A stretch of DNA of 64,000 bases, taken from the NCBI RefSeq assembly GCF_014645695.1, contig NZ_BMMF01000001.1, positions 186,001-250,000 on the forward strand, in the 5' to 3' direction. How positions within the stretch are numbered: position 1 is the stretch's first letter; each line of letters begins with the position of its first letter. The DNA is from Salinarimonas ramus. Lineage in GTDB: Bacteria > Pseudomonadota > Alphaproteobacteria > Rhizobiales > Beijerinckiaceae. The notes beneath the pieces were generated by a model. It was not told where the DNA came from. It saw nothing but the letters and a program-made list of their open reading frames with translations, and ran no database searches. The position numbers and the translations under genes are program-made. This document shows, one piece after another, positions 8,496 to 18,502 of the stretch.

Positions 8496-9872
8496 TCACC
8501 ACCTCTTCTCGAAACGCTTGCGCAGGATGATCGCGATCGTGTTCAGGCTCAGGAGCAGGGCGAGGAGCACGATGATCGCCGCCGACGTACGGGCCTCGAA
8601 GAAGTTCCGCAGCTCGTTACCCTGCCAGAGGTAGATCTGCACCGGCAAGGCCGTCGACGCGTCCATCGGCGATGCCGGGACCTGAGCGACGAACGCGCTC
8701 ATGCCGATGAGGAGCAGCGGAGCCGTCTCGCCGAGCGCCTGCGCGACGCCGATGATGGCCCCGGTCAGGATGCCGGGGACCGCGAGCGGCAGGACGTGAT
8801 GCGCCACCGTCTGCACCCGCGAGGCGCCCAGCCCGATGGCCGCCTGCCGGATCGACGGCGGGATCGCGCGCAGCGTCGAGCGCGTCGCGATGATCACCGT
8901 GGGCAGCGTCATCAGCGTCAGCACCAGGCCGCCGACGAGCGGCGCCGACAGCGGCAGGCGGAACCAGTTGATGAAGACCGCCGCGCCGAGCAGGCCGAAC
9001 ACGATCGAGGGGACGGCCGCCAGGTTGTTGATGTTCACCTCGATGAGGTCCGTGAACCGGTTGCGCGGCGCGAATTCCTCGAGGTAGATCGCCGCCGCGA
9101 CGCCGATGGGCACCGACAGCACGATGACGATCAACATCATGAACAGCGAGCCGACGAAGGCGCCGGCGAGGCCGGCCGAGGCCGGGGACGACCGGGAATC
9201 GACGTTGAACAGGAGCGAGCTCGCGAATTCCTGCGTCAGCACGCCCTGCTCGAGCAGGATCTCGACCCAGGCCCGCTGATCGCTGGTGAGCGGAAGGCGG
9301 TCGTCGGGCAGGCTGCGATCGATGTTGCCCTTCACCCAGACGTCGATGTTCGCGTCCGCGAGGCCCTGGAAGGTGATGGTCTCGCCGATCAGCCCGGGAT
9401 CCTCCTGGATCAGCGCGCGCAGCTCGAAGCGCTCGTTGGAGGCGATCAGCCCCTCCACCGCGCGCCCGCTCTCGGCCGCCTCGGGAGGCAGGTAGGCGAG
9501 GAGCGCATTGCGCAGGACGCGGCCCCAATTGGTCCGCGCGAGCTCGGTCTGCCAGCCGAGGAACGCCTCCTCGTAGGCCGCCTGGCTGTCGAACGCGGCC
9601 GCGTCGGGAGCCGGCGAGACGTCGACGATCTCGGGGTCGATGTAGACCTCGAGCGTGAGCGTCGCCTGCCAGAAGGCCGGCAGGCCCCGCGACAGGATCG
9701 AGGCGAAGAGCAGGGCGACGAGCCCGATGCCGAGGATAACGGCGGACAGGCCGATCAGCCGGAAGCGGGTCTCCGCCGCACGACGGCGCGCCAGCGTCGC
9801 CTGCACGCGCTGCGTCGTCGGGCTCGCGGCGCGGGCGGCGCCGATCGTCGTGTCTGCGGTTCCGGTAGCCAT
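8496..9872 (-). CDS. pstA: Phosphate ABC transporter permease PstA (long form)
   Basis: 458 residues, much longer than the ~290-residue enterobacterial PstA. An N-terminal helix (about 40-60) is followed by a ~150-residue extracytoplasmic domain, as in the DUF3333-containing PstA proteins of alphaproteobacteria, then the transport domain with an EAA-like loop '[19 protein letters not shown]'. It forms the phosphate channel with PstC. The ATG at 9872 has an AGGA sequence 8 nt upstream; a second ATG at 9887 overlaps the pstC stop codon (ATGA) and would add five residues. Confidence 0.93.
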   Translation of the reverse strand: MATGTADTTIGAARAASPTTQRVQATLARRRAAETRFRLIGLSAVILGIGLVALLFASILSRGLPAFWQATLTLEVYIDPEIVDVSPAPDAAAFDSQAAYEEAFLGWQTELARTNWGRVLRNALLAYLPPEAAESGRAVEGLIASNERFELRALIQEDPGLIGETITFQGLADANIDVWVKGNIDRSLPDDRLPLTSDQRAWVEILLEQGVLTQEFASSLLFNVDSRSSPASAGLAGAFVGSLFMMLIVIVLSVPIGVAAAIYLEEFAPRNRFTDLIEVNINNLAAVPSIVFGLLGAAVFINWFRLPLSAPLVGGLVLTLMTLPTVIIATRSTLRAIPPSIRQAAIGLGASRVQTVAHHVLPLAVPGILTGAIIGVAQALGETAPLLLIGMSAFVAQVPASPMDASTALPVQIYLWQGNELRNFFEARTSAAIIVLLALLLSLNTIAIILRKRFEKRW

Positions 9873-9883
9873 GGCCGGTTTCC

Positions 9884-11260
<1,377 letters not shown>

Positions 11261-11313
11261 GTCCCCGGTCCCCGGCGGCGAGACGACGCCGCGTCTTGCG
11301 CTGCGCGGCTCCG

Positions 11314-11352
11314 AAAAGCAAGACGCGGACGCCGGGTGACCCCGGCGTCCGC
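11314..11352 (-). terminator. Stem-loop between pstS and pstC
   Basis: 12-bp perfect stem GCGGACGCCGGG/CCCGGCGTCCGC (11325-11336 and 11341-11352, 4-nt loop), beginning 16 nt after the pstS stop. On the minus strand a short U-rich stretch (GCUUUUCGG) follows a few nt later. It probably acts as a partial terminator or mRNA stabiliser, giving more PstS than membrane subunits. Confidence 0.65.
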
Positions 11353-11368
11353 TCTCATGCGATGGCGA

Positions 11369-12403
11369 TCAGAGCGCCTCGCGCTCCTCGACGATGCGGA
11401 TCGCCTCTTCGCGCTGCTCGTCGGAGAGCGGGATGAGGCCCGCCTCGACCAGAACGCCCTCGGGGCCGGCCATCTCGTCGGAGAGGAAGTACGTGGCGTA
11501 CTCCTCGATGCCCGGGATGACGTCCATGTGCTCGCCCTTCAGGTAGAAGAAGAGCGGACGCGAGACCGGGTAGTCGCCCGAGCCGATCGTCTCGAGCGAG
11601 GGCTCGACGCCGTTCACGGTGGCGACCTTCAGGCGATCGCGGTTCTGGTCGTAGAACGACAGGCCGAACACGCCCATCGCCTGCGGCTGGGCCTCGAGGC
11701 GCGCGAGCGTCTCGGTGTAGTCGCCGGCGATCTCGATCACGCGGCCGTCCTGACGGAAGCCGAGGCAGGCCTCCTCGGCGGCGTCCTCTTCCATCGACGT
11801 GATGACGTCGAAGGTCTCGCAGCCCGGGAGCACGACGCGCTCCTCGAACACCTCGCGGGTGCCGTGGTTCGACGCCGGGATGGCGACGACGATGTCCTGC
11901 TCCGGCAGGCTCTCGTCGATCTGGTTCCAGCTGGTGTAGGGGTTGTCGACGAGCGCGCCGTCGACCGGCACCTGGGCGGCGAGCGCCTGGTAGACGTGCT
12001 CGGGCTGCAGGTCGAAGGTGCCGTCCTGGCTCTGGTTCGTCGCGAAGACGATGCCGTCGAAGCCGAAGCGCACGGGGATGATCTGCTCGACGCCGGCGGC
12101 GGCGCAGGCCTCGACCTCGCCGTCACGGATCGGGCGCGAGGAATTGGCGATGTCGATCGTGTTCTCGCCGACGCCCGCGCAGAACTGGCGCAGGCCGCCC
12201 GAGGAACCGCCGGAGCCGACGACCGGCGTGTTGAACTGCGGGAAGGCGTTGCCGAACTCCTCGGCGACGATGCTGGCGAAGGGCAGCACCGTGGAGGAGC
12301 CCGCGATCTGGATGGTGTCGCGGGTCTGCGCGTTGGCGGAGCCGGCGGCGAGGACGCCGGCGGCCGCGATCGCGAGCACGCTCGTAACGGTCATGAGCTT
12401 CAC
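11369..12403 (-). CDS. pstS: Phosphate-binding periplasmic protein PstS
   Basis: 344 residues from a GTG start (VKLMTVTSV) that has AGGGAG 7 nt upstream; the internal ATG three codons later has no such site. A Sec signal peptide (1-25) ends in ANA-QT. The mature part begins with the phosphate-binding loop IAGSSTVLPF and has 'VVGSGGSSGGLRQF', which supply the Ser/Thr phosphate ligands in PstS-type proteins. It binds phosphate in the periplasm and hands it to PstC/PstA. First gene of the pst-phoU-phoB series and preceded by a Pho-box-like site. Confidence 0.95.
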   Translation of the reverse strand: MKLMTVTSVLAIAAAGVLAAGSANAQTRDTIQIAGSSTVLPFASIVAEEFGNAFPQFNTPVVGSGGSSGGLRQFCAGVGENTIDIANSSRPIRDGEVEACAAAGVEQIIPVRFGFDGIVFATNQSQDGTFDLQPEHVYQALAAQVPVDGALVDNPYTSWNQIDESLPEQDIVVAIPASNHGTREVFEERVVLPGCETFDVITSMEEDAAEEACLGFRQDGRVIEIAGDYTETLARLEAQPQAMGVFGLSFYDQNRDRLKVATVNGVEPSLETIGSGDYPVSRPLFFYLKGEHMDVIPGIEEYATYFLSDEMAGPEGVLVEAGLIPLSDEQREEAIRIVEEREAL

Positions 12404-12531
12404 GGGTAGTCTCCCTGCGATTCGTCGTATGTCGCCCGCGCACCGCCCGGCCTCCATCGGCCCGCGGCGCGCCGCAGCATCGGGGGGCACGTTCGCCGCT
12501 CCCGGGACGCCGCGGAACCTAGGGGCCTTTT

Positions 12532-12549
12532 GCGACAGTCGGATGACAC
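12532..12549 (-). promoter_or_regulatory. PHO-box-like site upstream of pstS
   Basis: On the minus strand GTGTCAT-CCGA-CTGTCGC, i.e. two 7-bp direct repeats with a 4-bp spacer, close to the PhoB consensus (CTGTCAT-N4-CTGTCAT). It lies 129 bp before the pstS start in the 332-bp gap 12404-12735, which otherwise holds only the msrB terminator and no gene that I can support. PhoB encoded in the same operon is the expected binder. Confidence 0.7.
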
Positions 12550-12615
12550 GCACAGCCCTCCCGCCGAACGCGCACGACGCGCCTCGGATCCCGCATGATC
12601 CTTGTCCGGCTTCAC

Positions 12616-12650
12616 GAAAAACGGCCCGGAGCCGTGGGGCTCCGGGCCGT
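12616..12650 (-). terminator. Rho-independent terminator of msrB
   Basis: 13-bp perfect stem ACGGCCCGGAGCC/GGCTCCGGGCCGT with a 4-nt loop (12621-12650), followed on the minus strand by five U residues. It sits 86 bp after the msrB stop and upstream of the Pho-box region, insulating pst transcription from msrB. Confidence 0.85.
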
Positions 12651-12735
12651 TCTCGACGTCGCGTGCTCGTCATGATCGGGGCGAATTCCAGGCGGCCCCA
12701 CCACCCGGGCGGGCCGCCTCGACGCGATCCGTCGC

Positions 12736-13308
12736 TCAGCCGGTCGCCTCGGCGGCGGCGAAACGCAGGGCGACGCCGTTGTTGCAATAGCGCAGCCCGG
12801 TGGGCGCCGGGCCGTCGTTGAAGACGTGCCCCTGATGCCCGCCGCAGCGCGCGCAATGGTACTCCGTGCGCGGCAGGATGAGCTTGAAGTCGCGCTTGGT
12901 CTCGACGGCGCCCTCGATCGTCTGGAAGAACGACGGCCAGCCGGTGCCCGAATCGAACTTCATGTCGGCGGTGAACAGCGGCAGGTCGCAACCCGCGCAA
13001 TGGTAGGTGCCCTCGCCGTACTGCTTGTCGAGGGGGCTCGTGCCCGCGCGCTCCGTGCCCTCCTTGCGCAGGACGTGGAATTGCTCGGGGGTCAGCCGCT
13101 CGCGCCACTCGGCCTCGCTCAGCTTCCAGGTTTCCTTCTCGGCGACGCTCACGCTCGTCACTCCCTTGCTGGCGGCGCCCTCGCGCCGCGTCGTGCTGTC
13201 TGCGCTCGCGATCTCCTCGCCGCATCCGGCGAGAACGATCGCGGCCGTGCCGCCCATGAGGACCTGGCTCAGGAAGCGGCGGCGGTTCGGCATGCTCGAT
13301 GTCGTCAT
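12736..13308 (-). CDS. msrB: Peptide-methionine (R)-S-oxide reductase, lipoprotein form
   Basis: 190 residues. The N-terminus (NRRRFLSQ, then a hydrophobic run ending LAGC at Cys29) combines a twin-arginine-like motif with a lipobox, so the enzyme is probably exported and membrane-anchored. The MsrB domain has two zinc CxxC pairs (CAGC, CARC) and the catalytic Cys in GLRYCNNGVALRF. It reduces methionine-R-sulfoxide in periplasmic proteins. Several in-frame ATGs exist (13317, 13308, 13293); 13308 keeps the whole export signal. Divergent from the FUSC gene, ends at a strong terminator. Confidence 0.92.
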   Translation of the reverse strand: MTTSSMPNRRRFLSQVLMGGTAAIVLAGCGEEIASADSTTRREGAASKGVTSVSVAEKETWKLSEAEWRERLTPEQFHVLRKEGTERAGTSPLDKQYGEGTYHCAGCDLPLFTADMKFDSGTGWPSFFQTIEGAVETKRDFKLILPRTEYHCARCGGHQGHVFNDGPAPTGLRYCNNGVALRFAAAEATG

Positions 13309-13423
13309 GGATCGCATATGGCGAGCCCAGCGCCGCGGACAAGGCTTTGACGGCCCACGCGAAACAGTCCGCGATCGAAACACCCGAGGGCGTGCCGCGT
13401 TGTCGCGGCGGGAGGTGCACGAG

Positions 13424-14548
13424 GTGACCCTGATCGACCGCAAGACCGCCCGCGATCTCGCTCGCGTCGGCCTGCAGACCGGCGCGGCGGTGACGCTCGT
13501 CTATTTCGTCATGCGCTGGTACGGGATCGACCACCTCTCGTGGGCGATCATCTCGGCGCTCTTCTCCATCCGGCTCGCCTCCGATTCCACGGTGTCGGTG
13601 GGCGTCACCCGCGTCACCGCGGCGCTGATCGGCACGGCGCTGGGTCTCGCGAGCGTGTTCGTCTTCGACAGCCTGCTGCCGGGCTCCTGGCCGGTCCTCG
13701 CGGCCGTGCTCGTCGCGAGCGTCGCCGCGAACCTCATGACCACCTTGTGGCCGAGCCTCAACTACATCGCCGTCGCCGCCGCGATCGTGGCGGTCAACGC
13801 GGACGCGGAGATCGTGGAGGCGCTCGAGCGAGCGCTCGCGATCATGATCGGCTCGACGGGGGCGGCGATCGCCTCCTTCGTCGTCTGGCCCGAGAGCGCC
13901 CGCTCGCGGGCGATCCGCAACATCGCCTATGCGCTGGAGGATTGCCGACGACTGGTGGAGGCCTCGCTCGGCGGCCTCTCGGGCGCGGACGCGGAGGACA
14001 CGCGGCAGATCGACGGCGACTTCCAGCGCCACATCGGCACCGCCCGCGCCATCGCGGGAGACGCGCGTTTCAGGAAGGGGCTCGCCGGCGGTCATTCGCT
14101 GGCGGAAGGCCTCATCGCCATCGAGCGGCTGTGGCACGCCACCATCGTGCTCGACCGCGCCGCCGAGGAGCGGCGCGAGGGCCTGCGCCGGGAGGAGCGC
14201 GGCCTGAGCCTGCGCATCGATCGCATTCGCCAGGAGGTGGCCGACTATCTCGCGAGCGTCGTCGCCCATCTGCGCCAGGACGGGCACGAGGAGACGCCTC
14301 CCAACGAGGACAGCGTCGTCCAGTGCCTCTGCGAGGCCGAGGATGCACTGCGCCATACCAAGAGCGAGACGAGCCTCACGGACGACGCCGACCACGAGCG
14401 CGCCGTCTCGGCGCTGCGCTTCGGCATCGACGAAGTGCGCAAGAACATCATCGAGATCGCAGAGCTGATCGCGCCGGGTCGCGAGGCGCTGCACCGTGGC
14501 GACAGGGACGAGCGCGGCATCTTCAAGCGCATCGACGATGCGGCATGA
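13424..14548 (+). CDS. FUSC-family membrane protein (aromatic acid exporter-like)
   Basis: 374 residues from a GTG start with GGGAGG 8 nt upstream. The N-terminal half has about five closely packed hydrophobic helices (residues 14-150) in the FUSC/ArAE layout ('DHLSWAIISALFSI', 'AALIGTALGLASVFVF'); the C-terminal 220 residues are soluble, helical and charged. Proteins of this type are thought to export aromatic carboxylic acids or related compounds. It precedes the BacA-like gene by 92 bp on the same strand, which may be meaningful given that gene's link to prephenate chemistry, but co-transcription is not shown. Confidence 0.75.
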   Translation: MTLIDRKTARDLARVGLQTGAAVTLVYFVMRWYGIDHLSWAIISALFSIRLASDSTVSVGVTRVTAALIGTALGLASVFVFDSLLPGSWPVLAAVLVASVAANLMTTLWPSLNYIAVAAAIVAVNADAEIVEALERALAIMIGSTGAAIASFVVWPESARSRAIRNIAYALEDCRRLVEASLGGLSGADAEDTRQIDGDFQRHIGTARAIAGDARFRKGLAGGHSLAEGLIAIERLWHATIVLDRAAEERREGLRREERGLSLRIDRIRQEVADYLASVVAHLRQDGHEETPPNEDSVVQCLCEAEDALRHTKSETSLTDDADHERAVSALRFGIDEVRKNIIEIAELIAPGREALHRGDRDERGIFKRIDDAA

Positions 14549-14640
14549 AGGATGCGACCCTGGAGCACCTGCGAAAAAGCATTGACACCGGAGAGCGACA
14601 TAATTCAGGGTAGTGCACCCCGCCTCCGAGGACCCTCCCC

Positions 14641-15183
14641 ATGCTCGATCATTCCAGGCTCACCGCGATCCATACGCTGGGGCCCACGGGTACCAATTGC
14701 GAAGCCGCTGCGAAGCATTACGCACAGGCGCACGGTCTCGACGTACAGGTCGTGCTGCACAGGACCCTCGAAGAGGGCATGGTGCACGTGCTCCAGGATC
14801 CCGGCGCCGCACTGCTCGGCTGCGTCGTCTATCCGGACCTGCACGGGCTCGTGTTCCCCTATCTCGACCGCATGACGCTCGCGGACCAGTTCATCTTCGA
14901 CACGTTCCCGATGGTCCTCGCGGCACGGTCCGCGGATGCCGAGATCCGGCTCGTCGGCACGCATCCGGCACCGCGCTCGCTCGTGCCGGCGCAATACGAG
15001 GTGCGGCTCGTGACGAGCAACGCCGAGGCCGCGCGTCTGTGTGCGGCGGGCGAGGTCGACGCCTGCATCACGACCGGCGTCGCCGCTCGGAGCCACGGCC
15101 TCGTGGTCATCGAGGACAACGGGCCCGTGCCGATGGGCTTCACGATCCACACGCACCACGCGATCGCGAGGCGTGCGGCATGA
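14641..15183 (+). CDS. Prephenate dehydratase-fold protein, BacA (prephenate decarboxylase)-like
   Basis: 180 residues. It opens with 'HTLGPTGTNCEAAAKHY', the hallmark N-terminus of the prephenate dehydratase/decarboxylase fold, and continues with 'SNAEAARLCAAGEVDACITT' and 'GPVPMGFTIH' of the second half. There is no ACT regulatory domain, and the catalytic TRF motif of true prephenate dehydratases is replaced by MGF. Both traits fit the BacA-type group, which decarboxylates prephenate without aromatising it in bacilysin-like pathways. That function is inference by family resemblance; it could be a binding-only homologue. The stop overlaps the next start (ATGA), so it is translationally coupled to the DUF6421-like gene. 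Confidence 0.6.
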   Translation: MLDHSRLTAIHTLGPTGTNCEAAAKHYAQAHGLDVQVVLHRTLEEGMVHVLQDPGAALLGCVVYPDLHGLVFPYLDRMTLADQFIFDTFPMVLAARSADAEIRLVGTHPAPRSLVPAQYEVRLVTSNAEAARLCAAGEVDACITTGVAARSHGLVVIEDNGPVPMGFTIHTHHAIARRAA

Positions 15184-16463
15184 TCGACGAGCTGGTTCGC
15201 CTCGCCGATGCCGTCGGCGCCGTCCAGGCGCGCGACGGATCGCTGCCCGGCGGCGCCGACGGCGAGCGGGCGCGCGAGAGTGCGAGACGGGCGGCGGGCA
15301 TCGCCGCGGACATCGCCACGTCGCTCGGCGCGCCGGAACAGGCTCGGACGATCGTCGCGGACACGATGGACTGGCTCGCCGCCGGCGCGTCGAAGCGCCC
15401 GGACTTCAGCCGCACGCGCGACGCGATGCGCGCACCGGACGACGGTCGCCCGTTCTTCTTCTTCGGCCCGCTGCGCCTCGCCAACGGCGGGCGCACGGGC
15501 TATCGCTTCGAGACCTTCCTCGCCATGCGCGAGGAACCGACCGATGCGCCCTATCGTGCGCTCTACGAGGCCTATCCCCACCCCAAGAACATCTGCCAGT
15601 CCGCGCACCTGCTGGCGGGTAGTGCAGGCCTGACGCGCGGCAACAACATCGTCTTCTTCCCGGAGAACATCGCCGCGCCCGACGTGCCCGATCGGCAGCT
15701 CTACGCGCTGTTCTTCTTCAACAAGTTCAAGCGGATCTACGGCACGATCACCGTGCCGACCTGGGATGCCGTCGGCAACGCGGACGCCCTTCGCACATCC
15801 CGTGACGCGGACCCGCGGCGCCTCTACGAGGCGCGCTGCGTCTGGGGCTACCTGCACGACTACTACCACCACCGCGGCCCCCGGCCCTTCGACGAGCAGA
15901 TCGGGCTCAAGACGCGCTGGTTCACCGGCCTGCTCGAAGAGCTGAAGGTGGATCTCGCCTCCTATCTCGCCTGCCGGAAGGGAGGCGTGCCGCAGGGCGA
16001 CACGGTCGCCGATTTCATCCTGTTCGACCGCACGATGCGCTATCCCGGCGAGCCGGACTGGTCGCGCAACTTCGATTCGGGTACGGGGCTGCTGCTCCTC
16101 GCCCATCTGCACGAGGCGGGCGCGCTCGAGGTCGGCGCAGACGGACGTCTCGTCCTCGACCTCGACGGCGTGGACGCGGCGGCAGCGAGCTTCGTCTCGC
16201 GGGTCGAGGCGCTCGAAGCGCTGGACGACGCACGGTACCTCGCCGCCGCGGAGGCGATGGTGAGGCATTATCTCCCGGCGCCCGAAGGGGAGGAGATCCG
16301 CTTCGGCGCACCCGCCTTCCTGCGGGCGAGCGCTTTCGCCGAGCGTATCGGCAAGGCGCCGTCCGTCTCCTTCACCTTCGAGGAGGAGGCCTGCGGGGCC
16401 GGCGTGCGCGAGGCGATCCACGCCTTGCGCGGCCGAGTTCCGGACGCTACGAGAAGTCGATAG
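15180..16463 (+). CDS. DUF6421-like protein with HDYYHH motif, putative metalloenzyme
   Basis: 427 residues, no signal peptide or clear membrane segment. The central block 'WGYLHDYYHHRGPRPFDEQ' (His around residues 227, 231 and 232) followed by 'GLLEELKVDLASYLA' (Glu/Asp near 253-258) has the look of a His/Glu metal site. The pattern matches what I recall of the uncharacterised DUF6421 family, otherwise seen in actinobacteria; this recall is not a database check. Starting 4 nt inside the BacA-like gene and followed by a LysE-type exporter, it may act on the product of the BacA-like enzyme. No function is established. Confidence 0.6.
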   Translation: MIDELVRLADAVGAVQARDGSLPGGADGERARESARRAAGIAADIATSLGAPEQARTIVADTMDWLAAGASKRPDFSRTRDAMRAPDDGRPFFFFGPLRLANGGRTGYRFETFLAMREEPTDAPYRALYEAYPHPKNICQSAHLLAGSAGLTRGNNIVFFPENIAAPDVPDRQLYALFFFNKFKRIYGTITVPTWDAVGNADALRTSRDADPRRLYEARCVWGYLHDYYHHRGPRPFDEQIGLKTRWFTGLLEELKVDLASYLACRKGGVPQGDTVADFILFDRTMRYPGEPDWSRNFDSGTGLLLLAHLHEAGALEVGADGRLVLDLDGVDAAAASFVSRVEALEALDDARYLAAAEAMVRHYLPAPEGEEIRFGAPAFLRASAFAERIGKAPSVSFTFEEEACGAGVREAIHALRGRVPDATRSR

Positions 16464-16521
16464 AGGGGCGCCGGAGCGTGCTGCGCGCTTCGGCGGCTCG
16501 TCCCGTTTCGCAAGGCGTCCC

Positions 16522-17133
16522 ATGATCACCACGACCTGGCTCGTCGCGATCGTCCTGTTCGCGATCTCCACCTCGTTCTCGCCCGGCCCGAACAACCTGC
16601 TCCTCGTGACGTCGGGGGCGAATTTCGGCCTCAAGCGCACGTGGCGGCACATTCTCGGTATCAATGTCGGCTTTCCTGCGATGGTGGTGATCGTCGGCGT
16701 CTTCCTCGGCGCCGTCTTCCAGCGCTATCCGTGGCTCCACGACACGCTGGCGATCGTCGGATCGGCCTACCTCCTCTATCTCACGTGGAAGCTGCTGATG
16801 GCGAGCGGCTCGGTCGAGCGTGGGGCGATGGGCAAGCCGATCGGCGTCGTCGAGGCGGCGCTCTTCCAATGGGTGAACCCGAAGGCGTGGGTGATGGCGA
16901 CGGGCGCCATCGCCGCCTACACGACGACCTCGGGCTTCGGGGTGGAGCTCGGGGTGATCGCGGCCGTGTTCCTCGTCGTCGGCTTCCTCTCGTCCACCAC
17001 TTGGGCGGCCTTCGGCGAGCTGATCGCGCGCTTCCTCGACACGCCCGGGCGCATCCGCGCCTTCAACATCGCGCTCGGCCTGATGCTGCTCGCCTCGATC
17101 GTACCGATCCTGCTCAGCCGCGCGCCGGTGTGA
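16522..17133 (+). CDS. LysE/RhtB-family amino acid exporter
   Basis: 203 residues with about six hydrophobic helices. 'SFSPGPNNLLLV' near residue 19 is the conserved LysE/RhtB signature, and 'QWVNPKAWVMATGA' matches the second conserved region. Family members export amino acids and related metabolites across the inner membrane. The gene is 58 bp downstream of the DUF6421-like gene on the same strand with an AAGG site before the ATG, so it may export the product of that pair. Its 3' end overlaps the convergent hydrolase-like gene by 20 bp. Confidence 0.88.
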   Translation: MITTTWLVAIVLFAISTSFSPGPNNLLLVTSGANFGLKRTWRHILGINVGFPAMVVIVGVFLGAVFQRYPWLHDTLAIVGSAYLLYLTWKLLMASGSVERGAMGKPIGVVEAALFQWVNPKAWVMATGAIAAYTTTSGFGVELGVIAAVFLVVGFLSSTTWAAFGELIARFLDTPGRIRAFNIALGLMLLASIVPILLSRAPV

Positions 17134-18349
17134 GCGTCCCGTCGCTGCGCATGTCGGGCACGTCCGCGTGGCGGGCCGCGAGCGTGCGGGGGCCGGCGAG
17201 CATGCCGTAGAAATCGTACCAGTGGATGCGCTCGTTCGCCCGCAGGAAGCGGAAATGGGTGCGAAAGAAGAAGAGCCGCTCGCGAAAGAGCCCGAGCCTC
17301 CCCGGCGCGACGAGCTGGGGCATCGACAGCCGCATCAGCTTGGGCCAGCGCGTCGGCGCGGCGACGAGGCCGCTCAGCGCCACGGGATCGGCGGGGCAGA
17401 CGTTCATGGCGTCGTGGCGGCTCTGGACCTCGTGCCAGACGATGCCCGCCTCGTCGGCGAGGCGCGCGACGGCCGCGCGATAGCGCCCGCAGGTCTCGTC
17501 GACCAGCATCAGCGGCGCCACCGTCCCGATGGTGAGGATCGAGACGACGGGCCCGCGCCGGCCGAGATCGGGATCGCGCTCGAGCGCGGCGGCGAGCGTC
17601 TCGGGAGCGAGGAAGGCGCCCGAGGAATGGCCGACGACGAGGATCTCGTCGATCTCGGGCCGGCGCGCCGCCGCGACGATCGCCTGCGCGAAGACATCGA
17701 GGCGCTCAGCCAGCGCGTCCGTCTCCCCGCGCTCGTGCGCGAAGGAGAAGAGCCAATCCTCGAGCAGGTAGCGCAGGAAGAGCGGCCGCTCGAGCCGCAG
17801 CGCGAGCCACGTCCCGAGCGCCGCCGCGGCGAGCGCGCCGGGGATCGCCGCGAGCGGCGAGAGGCTCCACAGGGCTGCCGCCGCGCCGAGCGCGGCGGCG
17901 AGGACGAGGAGGCCGAGGACGAGCGTCGCCACGTAGGGATAGAGGACGAAGGCGGCGAATTGCTTGTCGATGCGCGCGAGCCGCGAGACGACACCGCGCC
18001 GCACGAGATCCCCGCCGGTGCCCAGGAGCTTCGCCAGCCGCTCCCCGAGCGGCGCGTGGAAGGCGGGGCGGGCGAGATCGTCCCAGCGCAGGATGGCGAC
18101 CTCCGTCGTCGTCGCCCATGCGTCCGCGCCGGCGCCCCGCGCCTCGATGCGGAAGGCGGGCATGGGCCCGTCGTCGCCCGAGAGCCCGCTCGCCTCCGCC
18201 GTGAAGCCGCGAAGCGGGCCGGCCGTGGCCAGCTCCTCGGTGATCAGCGCATGGTAGACGCGCGGCCGGCGCGGATCGTAGCCCGGCAGGTAGAACGCCG
18301 CGCGCCGCCACACCGCGCGCTCCTCCGCCTCCACCGCCACATCCGTCAT
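17114..18349 (-). CDS. Membrane-anchored alpha/beta hydrolase-like protein
   Basis: 411 residues from MTDVAVEAEE. The N-terminal part (1-125) is soluble, followed by two membrane helices (about 131-183), then an alpha/beta-hydrolase-like half containing the nucleophile-elbow-like VVGHSSGAF (around residues 241-248). An N-terminal 'YLPGYDPRRP' suggests that the hydrolase fold starts before the membrane segments, i.e. the helices are an insertion. Substrate unknown. It is divergent from rimO (153 bp) and its 3' end overlaps the LysE gene. Upstream in-frame codons to 18406 lack a ribosome binding site. Confidence 0.6.
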   Translation of the reverse strand: MTDVAVEAEERAVWRRAAFYLPGYDPRRPRVYHALITEELATAGPLRGFTAEASGLSGDDGPMPAFRIEARGAGADAWATTTEVAILRWDDLARPAFHAPLGERLAKLLGTGGDLVRRGVVSRLARIDKQFAAFVLYPYVATLVLGLLVLAAALGAAAALWSLSPLAAIPGALAAAALGTWLALRLERPLFLRYLLEDWLFSFAHERGETDALAERLDVFAQAIVAAARRPEIDEILVVGHSSGAFLAPETLAAALERDPDLGRRGPVVSILTIGTVAPLMLVDETCGRYRAAVARLADEAGIVWHEVQSRHDAMNVCPADPVALSGLVAAPTRWPKLMRLSMPQLVAPGRLGLFRERLFFFRTHFRFLRANERIHWYDFYGMLAGPRTLAARHADVPDMRSDGTLTPARG

Positions 18350-18502
18350 GAGTAGATCGCCCTCGCGCGAGCCGCCGATCGCGCAGGGCGCGTAGCATGG
18401 GCGCACATACGTGTCGATTGCGCGGCGTTCGCGCCCCTGGCGTCGGGGCGCGTTCTCGCTTATGTGACGCGCTTCCCCGGCTCAATCCAGCGAACCGTCC
18501 GC

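Noticed and set aside
13007-13423. N-terminal extension of the FUSC-family gene
   Set aside because: This part of the frame is antisense to msrB; the GTG at 13424 has a clear Shine-Dalgarno sequence.
14582-14604. TTGACA and CATAAT before the BacA-like gene as a sigma-70 promoter
   Set aside because: Both hexamers are good, but the spacer is only 11 bp, far from 16-19. No better -10 is found at the right distance.
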